Notes under the pieces: model-generated | Told to the model about the DNA's origin: nothing | The model's database searches: none | The model's input: only the letters and a program-made list of their open reading frames with translations | Shown here: positions 1-8,652 of the stretch, in pieces | Layout of the letters: every line of letters starts with the position of its first letter | Position numbering within the stretch: the first letter of the stretch is position 1 | Program-made: the position numbers and the translations under genes | Assembly (NCBI RefSeq): GCF_009184395.1 | Contig: NZ_WEIC01000005.1 | Coordinates: 1 to 64,000, forward strand | Direction of reading: 5' to 3' | From: Amylibacter sp. SFDW26 | GTDB lineage: Bacteria > Pseudomonadota > Alphaproteobacteria > Rhodobacterales > Rhodobacteraceae | DNA length: 64,000 nucleotides

Positions 1-385
1 TAAGCGTGTAGTCAACTTGAACCAAAAGAAACGTAAGATCGTCAGCGCGATATACTTAAAACGCTCTGTCTTGGTGCCGTAGCGCCCTACGTAGCACGTA
101 AGCACGACCCGTAGGACAGTGAGCCACAGGCCTCTTGCTCCAAGGTTGTCTAGGCTCAGAAGCCATTGTTTTTGGCACGATGAGGTAACTAAAAGATTGC
201 TATTAACGCAATGCCTCTTTTCCGCCCCTATTGTCGGATGCCGCGGCCACTACGGATGTCGTGTAAGGGCTCATAACGGACATTAGCGAATGGCAGTAAT
301 GGGGGACAAAGCTGCCGTCCGCAAATACAGGTTTTGTTTCATTCTTGATAATGATAAGAATTACTTTTAGTTTTCAAGGCAATGA
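1..385. other. Left edge without a recognisable gene
   Basis: No supported gene was found here. One minus-strand frame is open from about position 180 to the left edge, but its translation resembles nothing I know and has no convincing start. The block 265-320 looks like the short degenerate non-coding intergenic sequences common in Roseobacter-group genomes, but this is only an impression. An AAGG at 376-379 is a plausible ribosome binding site for the next gene. Confidence 0.3.
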
Positions 386-691
386 ATGATGGATGAAGAT
401 AAACTAGAATATAAACTCGGTAAAGTTTGTGATGCCGATAGTTTTATTGAGTTTCTTAAGGCATTGCATGATGATAAAGTAATGTCTGAAGTACAAGAGA
501 AAACCACTCCATCAAGCCCGTATGAATCTAATGCTAATGGTTGGGAAAATACAAATTTAATCCATTTTTTCGAGGCAGCTGTTGCTTGGTCTAAAACCAC
601 TGTAGCCGATAGTATAATAAGCGATGCTACAGCGAAAGATGCATGGCTATCTGCAGCTCATATTATTTATGCTGGTAAAATATATGAGTGA
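386..691 (+). CDS. DUF7660-like small protein
   Basis: A 101-aa acidic soluble protein with no signal peptide or membrane segment. The order of conserved elements (an FIEFLKALHDD helix, a GWEN turn, a helix with FFEAAVAWSK, a C-terminal helix ending ILYAGKIYE-like as IIYAGKIYE) matches my recollection of the DUF7660 family, whose biochemical role is unknown. Such proteins are often found as isolated accessory genes near toxin/immunity loci, which is context only. A start at 389 is equally possible; AAGG precedes both. It is 9 bp upstream of another small hypothetical gene on the same strand, probably co-transcribed. Both are AT-rich compared with the following lipid genes. Confidence 0.65.
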   Translation: MMDEDKLEYKLGKVCDADSFIEFLKALHDDKVMSEVQEKTTPSSPYESNANGWENTNLIHFFEAAVAWSKTTVADSIISDATAKDAWLSAAHIIYAGKIYE

Positions 692-700
692 ATATAATCC

Positions 701-1129
701 ATGACAAGATTTGGCCGACAAGATTCACAGTTTCAATTGCCAACTTTTGCTGGAAAAACGATATCTGAATTATTTGCATATGGCGAAGTGAACAGCGCTG
801 AGACTGTAGAAATTATTATAGTAAAGCTTGATGATGACCACCTTTGGCACCGGTTCTTTTTAGATGCAGGCATTGGGTTTTATTCTGAATGTATGACTAA
901 AGATGATGCTTTAGATGGTTATAAAGTCTCTATGGAAACGGACTATACTTCTAAATGGAAATTAAAAGGAAAAACTATTAATTCGGCTCGTTGTATTGGA
1001 ACTCAGCTTAACCAACCTGAGCTTTCTCAATTCGTGTTTATGTTAGATAATGAGATAATCACTTTAAAATACTCAGATCAAAATGATATGGATTCTGAAA
1101 CAATACTGTTACTCTCTTCCAAATTATAA
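701..1129 (+). CDS. Hypothetical protein (immunity-like size)
   Basis: A 142-aa soluble acidic protein that I do not recognise. There is no signal peptide, transmembrane segment or catalytic motif. It has a predicted mix of strands and helices, with FFLDAGIGFY and a C-terminal ITLKYSDQND stretch. It follows the DUF7660-like gene by 9 bp on the same strand, so the two probably form a pair. Small acidic gene pairs like this are common among immunity proteins of interbacterial toxin systems, but no toxin gene is visible and the left edge of the window cuts the locus. Codon use is AT-rich. The reading frame is clean and closes before the convergent olsA gene. Confidence 0.5.
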   Translation: MTRFGRQDSQFQLPTFAGKTISELFAYGEVNSAETVEIIIVKLDDDHLWHRFFLDAGIGFYSECMTKDDALDGYKVSMETDYTSKWKLKGKTINSARCIGTQLNQPELSQFVFMLDNEIITLKYSDQNDMDSETILLLSSKL

Positions 1130-1182
1130 ATGTCTAGTTTGGGCTCAAAGCAGACATACAAACGTTTTAACCAAATACCTAT

Positions 1183-1998
1183 TTACGCATCATTAGGCAC
1201 CCTAAACGGCATGCCATCTGCAACGGCTTGCCAGACGTCTTGGGTTAGTTTTTTGCGATCACTGTAATCCGTGATCTTCAAAGGCTCGTGGAATACGATT
1301 TCCAAACGTCCCTGTTTGCGTTGTGATAGCACATGTCCCATATGTTCAAGCAGTCCCATATCTCCCCACCAACCGTAAAAGTCATGGCGTTTTCCTGCTG
1401 GTCCGTAATAAAGCGCTGTTACGGGCTGAACCCACATGCGATCAGCCAAGTCAGGGGAAAAGAACGCGCCAAAGAGCGATGATTTAAACGGTAATACGTG
1501 CAAGCCATCTGTGCTGGTGCCCTCTGGAAAGAACAGTAGTTTATGACCCTTTAGTGCGTGTTCTAAAAACAGGTCATGCTGACGTCTGGCATCTGTGCGT
1601 TCGCGTTTGATAAATAATGTTCCTGCGGATCGTGCCATGAAACCAATTGCGGGCCATGATTTCACTTCGTCTTTGGATGCAAAAAAGACATTATGGCAGA
1701 CGTGTAAGGTTAAAATATCCAACCACGATGAATGATTGGCAACAACGACACCCGCGTGTTTCATTGGCTTGCCTTTGGTTGTCACGGGTAAGCCAATGAT
1801 TTTCAAGCAAATCCAGCATGCTGTGCGCACGATACGTTGACCGATACGCCATGCGCCGGCAGCACGAAAGAGCATCATCGGAACCATAAGTGTGGCGATT
1901 GTGATGACGCCTAAACTGGCACGCACGACCACACGTATCCATTGCAGACCAGAAGGACGATCTAATTCGATTGGTTCCCCCCCGTCCCATCTGATCAT
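1183..1998 (-). CDS. olsA: 1-acyl-glycerol-3-phosphate acyltransferase, OlsA type
   Basis: A 271-aa PlsC-family acyltransferase. It probably transfers the second fatty acyl group from acyl-ACP to lyso-ornithine lipid, giving ornithine lipid at the inner membrane. An N-terminal hydrophobic segment (about residues 22-50) precedes the NHSSWLD acceptor motif (NHX4D, near residue 88) and the FFPEGTSTDG motif (near 157). Its start codon overlaps the stop of the upstream OlsB-type gene as ATGA (1995-1998), which implies translational coupling. This olsB-olsA order is the usual Rhodobacterales arrangement and is the main reason for preferring OlsA over PlsC of phosphatidic acid synthesis. PlsC-like side activity is possible. 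Confidence 0.85.
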   Translation of the reverse strand: MIRWDGGEPIELDRPSGLQWIRVVVRASLGVITIATLMVPMMLFRAAGAWRIGQRIVRTACWICLKIIGLPVTTKGKPMKHAGVVVANHSSWLDILTLHVCHNVFFASKDEVKSWPAIGFMARSAGTLFIKRERTDARRQHDLFLEHALKGHKLLFFPEGTSTDGLHVLPFKSSLFGAFFSPDLADRMWVQPVTALYYGPAGKRHDFYGWWGDMGLLEHMGHVLSQRKQGRLEIVFHEPLKITDYSDRKKLTQDVWQAVADGMPFRVPNDA

Positions 1999-2768
1999 GC
2001 AGCGCTGTCCCGTTCGTATAACGCTTTGTATTTTTCAGACATCTGTGCTGTGTCCATAACCAAACAAACATCAATCGTGTTAAAGGCATGATCCACAAAA
2101 GCGCCTTTGCCAATTGTCCCGCCCAACCGCAGATAGGATTTAATGAGTGCGGGCAATTGTGTTGATGCTTTTGGCCTGTTGATGTCTTCTATCGCAAGTA
2201 AATCAATTGAAATTGCATCATTACCATATGCTGAAACGCACAGATCATCTGGTGCTAAATAGTTATGGTGAAGGAAAGACAGAGCATGAGCAATGTCATT
2301 GGGATTTGTACCATGAAAAGACGCCACGCCAAACAATATCTCAATCTTGTGCGCAGCCACATAATCCGCCAATGCACTCCATAACAGATGCATTGCAGCA
2401 CCACCTCGGTAACGTTTATCCACACAGGAACGCCCAAGTTCCAATGATTTACGATCAGATTGAATGATTTTATCCAAATGAAATTCTGATGCAGAGTAAA
2501 ACCCAATACCTTTGCTTGCGACATCCCCTCGTAGCAACCTGTAAACACCAATTACATTATCTGTTTCTGGCAGTGTTTTATCTTGAAGTATTAAATGATC
2601 AACATGCGCATCAAATGCATCGCATTCCAAACCATCCTTGGCATAGTCTGGATCAACAACCCCACCAAGCTCTTTAACAAAGACACGGTATCGCAGTTTC
2701 TGGGCGGCTTGCATCTCTATAGATGTTTCCGCCAGCTTAATTGAGAATTCCGCGCTATCGTGTTTCAT
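1995..2768 (-). CDS. olsB: Ornithine-acyl-ACP N-acyltransferase OlsB
   Basis: A GNAT-like acyltransferase of the OlsB/hemolysin-like family. It adds a 3-hydroxy fatty acid to the alpha-amino group of ornithine, the first step of ornithine lipid synthesis. Family marks are AQKLRYRVFVKELGG near the N-terminus, the ECDAFDAHVDHL segment, ELGRSCVDKRYRGG, and the late FLHHNYLAPDDL stretch. I chose the ATG at 2768 (257 aa) because conserved sequence begins there. The open frame continues upstream to a TTG at 2867, but that extension looks non-coding. No strong Shine-Dalgarno precedes 2768. It overlaps olsA by four bases. Ornithine lipids replace phospholipids in phosphate-poor seawater. Confidence 0.88.
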   Translation of the reverse strand: MKHDSAEFSIKLAETSIEMQAAQKLRYRVFVKELGGVVDPDYAKDGLECDAFDAHVDHLILQDKTLPETDNVIGVYRLLRGDVASKGIGFYSASEFHLDKIIQSDRKSLELGRSCVDKRYRGGAAMHLLWSALADYVAAHKIEILFGVASFHGTNPNDIAHALSFLHHNYLAPDDLCVSAYGNDAISIDLLAIEDINRPKASTQLPALIKSYLRLGGTIGKGAFVDHAFNTIDVCLVMDTAQMSEKYKALYERDSAA

Positions 2769-2898
2769 CGTTAAAACCGTAATGTACCATCCTGTTTTGC
2801 TGATACGGCGTTTTTCAATTCCTTGCAAACATTCTGTACCAAAGTCCACAAAAGTATAACTCTGCAAAATTAAAAAATTAACTAACTTTTAATCAATA

Positions 2899-3075
2899 TC
2901 ATTTTTGATCAATCACAAGACGTAATTCTACACGCGAGCCTTTAATGACAATTTTTCCTGCATGTTCAAAATTCACTGTTATCTTTCCATCAATAACAGA
3001 TTGCACTTGCCCCAAGCCCCAATCGGATTGGGTAGGATGGCGTACAAAATCACCCGGCGTCAAAAAATCATTCAT
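2899..3075 (-). CDS. DUF3553 domain protein
   Basis: A 58-aa protein. The start (MNDFLTPGDFVRHP), the DWGLGQVQS turn, and the ITVNFEHAGK segment are the full DUF3553 domain. The family is a small beta-rich fold, related in appearance to the CarD/UvrD C-terminal Tudor-like domain, common in Rhodobacterales. Its function is not established. It lies divergent to chpT, sharing a 32-bp intergenic region. AAGG-type sequence upstream of ATG 3075 (GGATACTGC) is a weak ribosome site. The whole-domain match over its length makes this a confident small gene. Confidence 0.85.
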   Translation of the reverse strand: MNDFLTPGDFVRHPTQSDWGLGQVQSVIDGKITVNFEHAGKIVIKGSRVELRLVIDQK

Positions 3076-3107
3076 GCAGTATCCTTACTTTCGCAAAGGT
3101 CAATATA

Positions 3108-3710
3108 ATGCTTGATAAGAAATCTGACATTGCGGCAAATATAGGATCGCGCATTTGTCATGACCTTATCAGCCCTATAGGCGCTATCAGTAATGGCTTA
3201 GAACTTCTAGAGCTTTCAGGGATACCTCAAACCCCAGAGATGATATTGATTGCCGATAGTGTGCGAGCGGCCAATGCTAAGGTTCGTTTTTTACGCATAA
3301 CCTTTGGTGATGCTTCAGGTGATGGTGCTATTGGAATATCTGAGATCGCAGATATATTGGCGCATTATTATGGCAATGGTCGCTTGAATGTTAAATGGCA
3401 TGTCGACACACCGCTTAGCCGTAAAGATTTGAAGCTGTGTTTTCTCACTTTGATGTGTTTGGAAAATACGCTGCCTTATGGCGGAACCATCGCAGTTTCA
3501 GATCATGGTGATGGGTGGCAGTTCGAAGCGATTGGAGACCAAGTCAAAACAGAAGATGTTATTGATTTAGCTTCGCAGCGTTTTTACGTATCAAACGGAT
3601 CATCTACCGTTCAATACTCAATAACCCAAATGATGCTTTCTGATGGTGGGTATAAGATACGTTTTACTCAGGCTGAAAACAACTTATCCGTTTTGATTAC
3701 TTCCCAATAA
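3108..3710 (+). CDS. chpT: Histidine phosphotransferase ChpT
   Basis: A 200-aa histidine phosphotransferase that passes phosphate from the hybrid kinase CckA to CtrA (and CpdR), controlling cell cycle, motility and gene transfer agents in alphaproteobacteria. The phosphorylated His is His18 in the RICHDLISP box, followed by the IGAISNGLELL helix. The C-terminal half is the degenerate ATPase-like domain, which does not bind ATP in characterised ChpT. AAGG lies 8-10 bases before ATG 3108. It is divergent from the DUF3553 gene and its 3' end overlaps the convergent secreted-protein gene by 14 bp. Confidence 0.9.
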   Translation: MLDKKSDIAANIGSRICHDLISPIGAISNGLELLELSGIPQTPEMILIADSVRAANAKVRFLRITFGDASGDGAIGISEIADILAHYYGNGRLNVKWHVDTPLSRKDLKLCFLTLMCLENTLPYGGTIAVSDHGDGWQFEAIGDQVKTEDVIDLASQRFYVSNGSSTVQYSITQMMLSDGGYKIRFTQAENNLSVLITSQ

Positions 3711-4206
3711 ACCTAAATTCAGTTAAAGACCCAGAGCCTTCAATGTGTTTTGTAATAACAGTTATTAATTGCGGCCCACGTTTAAACTCAAATTTATTCT
3801 CACCACTTGAAGCTTTAACTGGTTTACCAGAGAAACCCATTTTCTTTAATGTAGCTAAAGATGTCTGGAATGCTTTTTGGCCTTCCGCATACTCTGTGAA
3901 AAAGAACGTTCCAATACACAAAGTATAACCGCTATTTTTCTTCCAGTTTTCAACTCTTACGCTGATATCATATGCACCTTGTTTAAGCCAATATTTGCTT
4001 TTCTTTTTTCGCAAAGTTGCTTGTTTATATCCTCGTTCAGCCAGTCCAGCCAATGCCGCGTTTTTAGTACCGATAGAATTCACACATGCCTTTGTAAAAG
4101 CAATAGTTTCAGCAACAACATCAGCGTCTTTTGCATGAGCTGCTTGCGGTATCAGAAGGCAAAACATTAAAGAAAACGCTTTGTAATATCTTAAAATATA
4201 TCTCAT
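3697..4206 (-). CDS. Secreted hypothetical protein
   Basis: A 169-aa protein with a Sec signal peptide (MRYILRYYKAF, then a hydrophobic core and AHA cleavage site near residue 25), so it is probably periplasmic. The mature part is basic, with a KKKSKYW motif, two cysteines (CVNS and TLCIG) that could form a disulfide, and a C-terminal TVITKHIEGSGSLTEF segment. I do not recognise the family; similar short exported proteins occur in Roseobacters. It overlaps the 3' end of chpT by 14 bp in convergent orientation, and lies 21 bp downstream of the carbonic anhydrase-like gene on the same strand start side, so it has its own leader. Confidence 0.6.
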   Translation of the reverse strand: MRYILRYYKAFSLMFCLLIPQAAHAKDADVVAETIAFTKACVNSIGTKNAALAGLAERGYKQATLRKKKSKYWLKQGAYDISVRVENWKKNSGYTLCIGTFFFTEYAEGQKAFQTSLATLKKMGFSGKPVKASSGENKFEFKRGPQLITVITKHIEGSGSLTEFRFIGK

Positions 4207-4227
4207 AAGAAACCTTTTTGTTTAAAT

Positions 4228-4755
4228 TTAGATTACAGATAAACCATCACGGAAACGGCGCATATTTGATTGGTACATCATTGCAGATACGGTGAGACGT
4301 TGAATGGCAGCTTCATCCAATTCTCGGATCACTTTGCCAGGCATACCCACAACCATTGATCCGTCGGGGATAACCTTACCTTCTGTGATTAACGCCCCTG
4401 CTCCGATCAAACAGTTATTGCCGATCACAGCACCATTTAACACAGTGGCACCCATCCCAATCAGAGTGTTATCACCGATGGTGCAACCATGGATCATTGC
4501 CTTGTGGCCAATCGTACAATTTTTGCCAATCGTCACAGGAAAGCCTGGGTCTGTATGGATCACTGTGTGTTCTTGGATGTTCGACCCTTCGCCCAATGTG
4601 ATTGGTTCATTATCGCCGCGCAGTGCGCAACCGAACCAAATACCAACGGCCTCTTGGATATGAACATTACCGATGACTTGAGCGTCAGGTGCCACCCAAT
4701 AATCGCCGCTTTCTGGTGTTGTAGGCTTTACGCCATCCAATGCATATAGGGTCAT
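4228..4755 (-). CDS. Gamma-carbonic anhydrase family protein
   Basis: A 175-aa left-handed beta-helix protein of the gamma-carbonic anhydrase/YrdA-PaaY family. Hexapeptide repeats run from about residue 22 to 145 (VIGNVHI, TIGKNCTIGHKAMIHGCTIGD, LIGMGATVLNGAVIGNN). Metal-binding positions are visible as HT in TVIHTDPG, and H in IGHKAMIHG. Family members may hydrate CO2, act on thioesters, or be inactive, so the reaction is not certain. Its start overlaps the stop of gmk as ATGA (4752-4755), placing it in a yicC-gmk-gCA operon, a grouping found in related genomes. Confidence 0.88.
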   Translation of the reverse strand: MTLYALDGVKPTTPESGDYWVAPDAQVIGNVHIQEAVGIWFGCALRGDNEPITLGEGSNIQEHTVIHTDPGFPVTIGKNCTIGHKAMIHGCTIGDNTLIGMGATVLNGAVIGNNCLIGAGALITEGKVIPDGSMVVGMPGKVIRELDEAAIQRLTVSAMMYQSNMRRFRDGLSVI

Positions 4756-5399
4756 GATAAAGCCTCAAATTCTGCGTTTAGATTGTTCACGTGCTCCATC
4801 AGATCATTACGGCGCACACGTTTTGTGCGTTCGGCAATCAGGATTGATTTTAACGTTTCAAATGAAGCTTCAAGATCATCGTTCACAATCAAATATTCAT
4901 ATTCACGCCAATGGCTGATTTCATCTTTGGACTTTGACATACGGTTGGCAACCACTTCGGCGCTATCTTGACCACGGCTGTTTAAGCGGCGTTCAAGCTC
5001 AGCGATGGACGGTGGTAAGATAAAGATAGAAACCACATCGCCGCTCATTGTGCTTTCGCCGATTTGCTGACCGCCTTGCCAATCCACATCAAACACAACG
5101 TCTTTGCCTATGCTTACGGCATCTTCAACGGGTTCGCGTGGAGATCCGTAGAAGTTTCCGAAAACTTCAGCGTGTTCCAGCATATCGCCGCTTGCAACCA
5201 TGGCTTCAAACCCTTCGCGGGTTTTAAAGTAATATTCGCGTCCATCTTGTTCGCCAGAACGCGGGCCGCGCGTGGTTGCGGATATTGAAAACTGTAAATT
5301 ACTGTCCCAATCCAATAACATACGCGATAATGTCGATTTACCTGCCCCTGATGGCGACGATAGGATAATCAGTAATCCACGGCGATTGTTTTCAGTCAT
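4752..5399 (-). CDS. gmk: Guanylate kinase
   Basis: A 215-aa guanylate kinase that phosphorylates GMP to GDP with ATP in the cytoplasm, an essential step in GTP and dGTP supply. The P-loop is SSPSGAGKST near residue 15. The GMP-binding segment contains TTRGPRSGEQDGREYYF (about 42-58), and the FDVDWQGGQQI motif (about 105) and the lid with NSRGQDSAEVVANRM (about 138) are intact. Length is typical. It lies 2 bp after yicC and overlaps the gamma-carbonic anhydrase gene by four bases, so the three are almost certainly one transcript. Confidence 0.97.
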   Translation of the reverse strand: MTENNRRGLLIILSSPSGAGKSTLSRMLLDWDSNLQFSISATTRGPRSGEQDGREYYFKTREGFEAMVASGDMLEHAEVFGNFYGSPREPVEDAVSIGKDVVFDVDWQGGQQIGESTMSGDVVSIFILPPSIAELERRLNSRGQDSAEVVANRMSKSKDEISHWREYEYLIVNDDLEASFETLKSILIAERTKRVRRNDLMEHVNNLNAEFEALS

Positions 5400-5401
5400 T
5401 T

Positions 5402-6295
5402 TTATTCCACATTCTGTACTTGTTCGCGCATCTGGTCGATAACGGTTTTTAACTCTAATCCGATTTGCGTCAACGCTGTATGTCCTGCTTTAGAACATAA
5501 AGTGTTGGCTTCGCGGTTGAATTCCTGTGTTAAGAAATCAAATTTACGACCAATTGGCCCTTTGGCTTTTAACAATTCACGTGCCGCATTTACATGCGCT
5601 GTCAAACGGTCCAATTCTTCCATGACATCAGACTTAACCGCTAGGATTGCCAATTCTTGCGTCAAACGCGCTTCGTCAACACCATCTGCATTTTGCAGGA
5701 TTTTTTGAATGTTGGCATGGAAAGCTTCTTTGGTTTTATCAGAACGCTCTGCCAGAATATCAGAGGATTGCTTATTCAACGTCTCAATCTGATCCACCTG
5801 TTCCGAAAGGATGGATTTCAGGCTGTCGCCCTCGGTCTGACGGGCTTTGGTAAAATCAGTTAAAACTTTTTGAAAATCTGACTTGATCGTTTTTTGAAGT
5901 GCCGCATCATCTTGTTTATCCGGGGACGCCATTTCAATAACACCGCGCACAGATAATAGATCTGCACCACGGGTCACAGCCAGCGATAAACCTTTATTCA
6001 ATGCGCGTTCTTCCGCAGTTTTCACCGCTTCAATCACAGCATCCAAGTTTTCCACATTCAAAACAGGTGCTGCATCTTCGGCGCCTTGCTTAATTCGCAA
6101 TCCGATATTCACAGTGCCACGCGCGCAAGCCTTGGCTGTTTCTGCTTTGACGAACTTTTCGATTGCATCAAATCCTTCTGGCAAACGGGTGCGAACGTCT
6201 AGGCCACGACCATTAACACTGCGTATTTCCCAGACCCAATGTGTGCCCTGATATTCGCCGCCTAATGACGCGAACCCTGTCATCGAATTAACCAT
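5402..6295 (-). CDS. yicC: YicC/YloC family endoribonuclease-like protein
   Basis: A 297-aa YicC-family protein. Members of this family have been shown to act as metal-dependent endoribonucleases involved in RNA turnover. The N-terminal signature NSMTGFA and the C-terminal signature GRKFDFLTQEFNREANTLCSKAG are both complete. A coiled-coil-rich middle (about 150-240) is typical. I chose ATG 6295 rather than 6316 because the family begins immediately before SMTGFA and because AGAGG lies about 12 bases upstream, within the longer frame. It is first in an operon with gmk and the carbonic anhydrase-like gene. Confidence 0.93.
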   Translation of the reverse strand: MVNSMTGFASLGGEYQGTHWVWEIRSVNGRGLDVRTRLPEGFDAIEKFVKAETAKACARGTVNIGLRIKQGAEDAAPVLNVENLDAVIEAVKTAEERALNKGLSLAVTRGADLLSVRGVIEMASPDKQDDAALQKTIKSDFQKVLTDFTKARQTEGDSLKSILSEQVDQIETLNKQSSDILAERSDKTKEAFHANIQKILQNADGVDEARLTQELAILAVKSDVMEELDRLTAHVNAARELLKAKGPIGRKFDFLTQEFNREANTLCSKAGHTALTQIGLELKTVIDQMREQVQNVE

Positions 6296-6428
6296 TAATG
6301 AAACTTTACCTCTCATTTGAGATGATTTTGTGTAAAAAGCACCAAAGCGGGTGTTTATAAAGTGATAACAACTCTTAACGCTTTTCTCAATAAAACACCT
6401 AAAATTAAGCGAAAATTAAAACGGTGCG

Positions 6429-7061
6429 ATGAAAATGCAAAATACAAAGCCAAAAACAGGTGTAATTCTCCAGATGCCCGCAGCCAAACAGCCAATGAAA
6501 GACAAAATCGCGGATGAGGTATTGAGCCATTGGGAAAGTTTAAGAAATGGTCGTTTGGTTCCGAAACGGTCAGATGTTGATCCACGCGCGTTGAAAAAAG
6601 CCCTAAATTACACATTCATCCTAGAGCAACATACCAATGGTGATCTGAAATTTCGTTTGGCGGGCAGTAAAGTCTGCGATTGCATGGGGATGGAAGTACG
6701 TGGGATGCCCGCACATGCCATCATCGACGTGCAAGATAGGGATCGTTTTCAATCTGCGTTACATCGTTTGCAAAAAGTGTCTGAGATTATTGATATGCAG
6801 TTAACCCAAGGTGCAAGGTTGATTTTACTGCCCTTATCCGACGAAAATAATGATGTAAGCCGCGTTTTAGGATGCCTTATTGCGAACCCTGATCGACCTG
6901 TGTTTCCGACACGAATGGGTATTTTATCCATCAATGCACAGCGGGTGGTGAATGCGCCATCTGTTAAAGCATTAGAGTTGGCAGAAACTCAAACACCGTT
7001 TCGCCCCCGCATAAAAAAGGCGGCCCGATCAGGACCGCCTGTTCTTAAACTTGTAAAGTAG
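6429..7061 (+). CDS. PAS_5 domain protein
   Basis: A 210-aa cytoplasmic protein with a PAS_5 (formerly DUF1457) domain. The typical pattern runs from SHWESLRNGRLVPKRSDVDPRALK (about residues 36-60 in sense) through FILEQ, LKFRLAGSKVCDCMGMEVRGM, to a late LLPLSDE strand. These proteins are widespread in Rhodobacterales and Rhizobiales and have no kinase or DNA-binding output, so the role is unknown. Start 6435 is an alternative. The last 15 codons overlap the intrinsic terminator of the convergent DAHP synthase gene, so the C-terminal tail sequence is partly dictated by the hairpin. Confidence 0.85.
   Translation: MKMQNTKPKTGVILQMPAAKQPMKDKIADEVLSHWESLRNGRLVPKRSDVDPRALKKALNYTFILEQHTNGDLKFRLAGSKVCDCMGMEVRGMPAHAIIDVQDRDRFQSALHRLQKVSEIIDMQLTQGARLILLPLSDENNDVSRVLGCLIANPDRPVFPTRMGILSINAQRVVNAPSVKALELAETQTPFRPRIKKAARSGPPVLKLVK
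7013..7042 (-). terminator. Intrinsic terminator of DAHP synthase gene
   Basis: On the minus strand, AGGCGGTCC and GGGCCGCCT pair across a five-base loop with one mismatch, followed by TTTTTTAT. It sits 20 bases past the DAHP synthase stop codon. It is unusual in lying wholly inside the coding end of the convergent PAS_5 gene. Confidence 0.85.
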
Positions 7062-7062
7062 C

Positions 7063-8433
7063 TTAACCCGCTTTGCGTTGTGCTTGCAGACGGTTTTCCA
7101 ACTCTTCGGCCACCAAGAATGCCAATTCAAGCGATTGGGACGCATTAAGACGTGGATCACAAGCTGTGTGGTAACGGCTGGACAGATCTTCGTCTGTTAC
7201 CGCTCGAACACCACCTGTACATTCTGTTACGTCTTTACCTGTCATTTCAAAATGAACACCACCTGGCACAGTACCTTCGGCTTTGTGAACAGCAAAGAAT
7301 TCGCGTACTTCGCGCAAGATGCTGTCGAATGGGCGAGTTTTGAAGCCTGTTGATGATTTGATCGTGTTGCCGTGCATTGCGTCACATGTCCAAAGAACAT
7401 TGCGGCCTTCTGCTTCGACAGCTTTGATCAATTTTGGTAAGTGATCACCAACATTGCCAGCGCCAAATCGTGCAATCAATGTCAAACGACCTGCTTCGTT
7501 TTCTGGGTTCAGCTTATCAATCAATCTCAACAGATCATCCGTTGTGATTGTTGGACCACATTTCAAACCGATTGGGTTTTGCACACCACGACAGAATTCA
7601 ACATGCGCACCATCAGGCTGGCGTGTACGGTCACCGATCCAAATCATGTGACCAGAACCAGCAACTGGCAAACCAGTTGTGCTGTCAGTACGGCATAATG
7701 CTTCTTCATATTCCAGCAACAACGCTTCGTGTGATGTGTAGAAATCCACTGTGTGAAGCGAATGGTTGTTATCTGAATTGATACCCGCTGCGTTCATAAA
7801 ATCCAAACTGTCGGAAATACGATCTGCCAGAACTTTGTATTGATCAGCCGCCCCTGCTGCATTGGCGAAGCCAAGGTTCCATTCGTGAACACGGTGAATA
7901 TCGGCAAAGCCACCTTGGCTGAACGCGCGTAGCAAGTTCAATGATGCAGCAGCCTGTGTGTAGGCACGTAGCATATTGTCAGGGTTTGGAATACGAGCTT
8001 CTGGTGTGAAGTCCAAAGCATTGATGATATCGCCACGGTAGCTTGGTAATTCTACGCCATCTACAGTTTCAGTCGGTGCTGAACGTGGTTTTGCAAATTG
8101 ACCGGCCACACGGCCGATTTTGATCACTGGCACTTTGGCGCCATATGTCAAAACCACAGCCATTTGTAGCATCACTTTGTAAGTGTCGCGGATCAAATCA
8201 GCGTTGAATTCATCGAAACTTTCTGCGCAATCGCCGCCTTGTAAAAGAAAGGCTTCACCGCGTGATGCAGCTGCTAATTTAGAGCGCAGATCACGGGCTT
8301 CCCCTGCAAATACCAAGGGTGGATAACGACCCAAGCGCGCCTCTACCTCTGCGAGTTTCGCAGCATCTGTGTAGTCTGGCATTTGGATGCGTTCTTTTGA
8401 ACGCCATCCCGCTTTGTCCCAAGCCATGGTCAT
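7063..8433 (-). CDS. Class II DAHP synthase
   Basis: A 456-aa class II (plant-like) 3-deoxy-D-arabino-heptulosonate 7-phosphate synthase. It condenses phosphoenolpyruvate and erythrose 4-phosphate, the first step of the shikimate pathway to aromatic amino acids. Recognised segments are WDKAGWRSK at the start, [11 protein letters not shown] (near 62), [14 protein letters not shown] (near 104), SYRGDIIN, and the [10 protein letters not shown] metal-site region (near 345) with [18 protein letters not shown] 8433 is chosen because GGAG lies seven bases upstream and the family begins MAWDKAGW; 8427 is also possible. It is divergent from the GlxA-type regulator. Confidence 0.95.
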   Translation of the reverse strand: MTMAWDKAGWRSKERIQMPDYTDAAKLAEVEARLGRYPPLVFAGEARDLRSKLAAASRGEAFLLQGGDCAESFDEFNADLIRDTYKVMLQMAVVLTYGAKVPVIKIGRVAGQFAKPRSAPTETVDGVELPSYRGDIINALDFTPEARIPNPDNMLRAYTQAAASLNLLRAFSQGGFADIHRVHEWNLGFANAAGAADQYKVLADRISDSLDFMNAAGINSDNNHSLHTVDFYTSHEALLLEYEEALCRTDSTTGLPVAGSGHMIWIGDRTRQPDGAHVEFCRGVQNPIGLKCGPTITTDDLLRLIDKLNPENEAGRLTLIARFGAGNVGDHLPKLIKAVEAEGRNVLWTCDAMHGNTIKSSTGFKTRPFDSILREVREFFAVHKAEGTVPGGVHFEMTGKDVTECTGGVRAVTDEDLSSRYHTACDPRLNASQSLELAFLVAEELENRLQAQRKAG

Positions 8434-8652
8434 TGGCCTTCTCCATAATAAATTTTCAGAACACTCCCATAGAACAATTTTACAAGGGATTCTAGTGGAC
8501 ATTTGCAATCACAGACGCCTAGGATGAAACTATCACATATTACATTTTTTAGATGAATGTACGTAAATGCTTGCTTGGGTTTAAACTTTTTGCTCTAGCT
8601 TGCTGAATAATCTTGTTAACGGTTGATTCGTCACCTTTTTGGACAATTGCCC

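Noticed and set aside
1-180. Open minus-strand frame running off the left edge
   Set aside because: No start, no recognisable motif, and too short to judge; not reported as a gene.
2769-2867. N-terminal extension of olsB from a TTG at 2867
   Set aside because: The extra 33 residues have no family similarity, and homologous sequence begins at the ATG at 2768.
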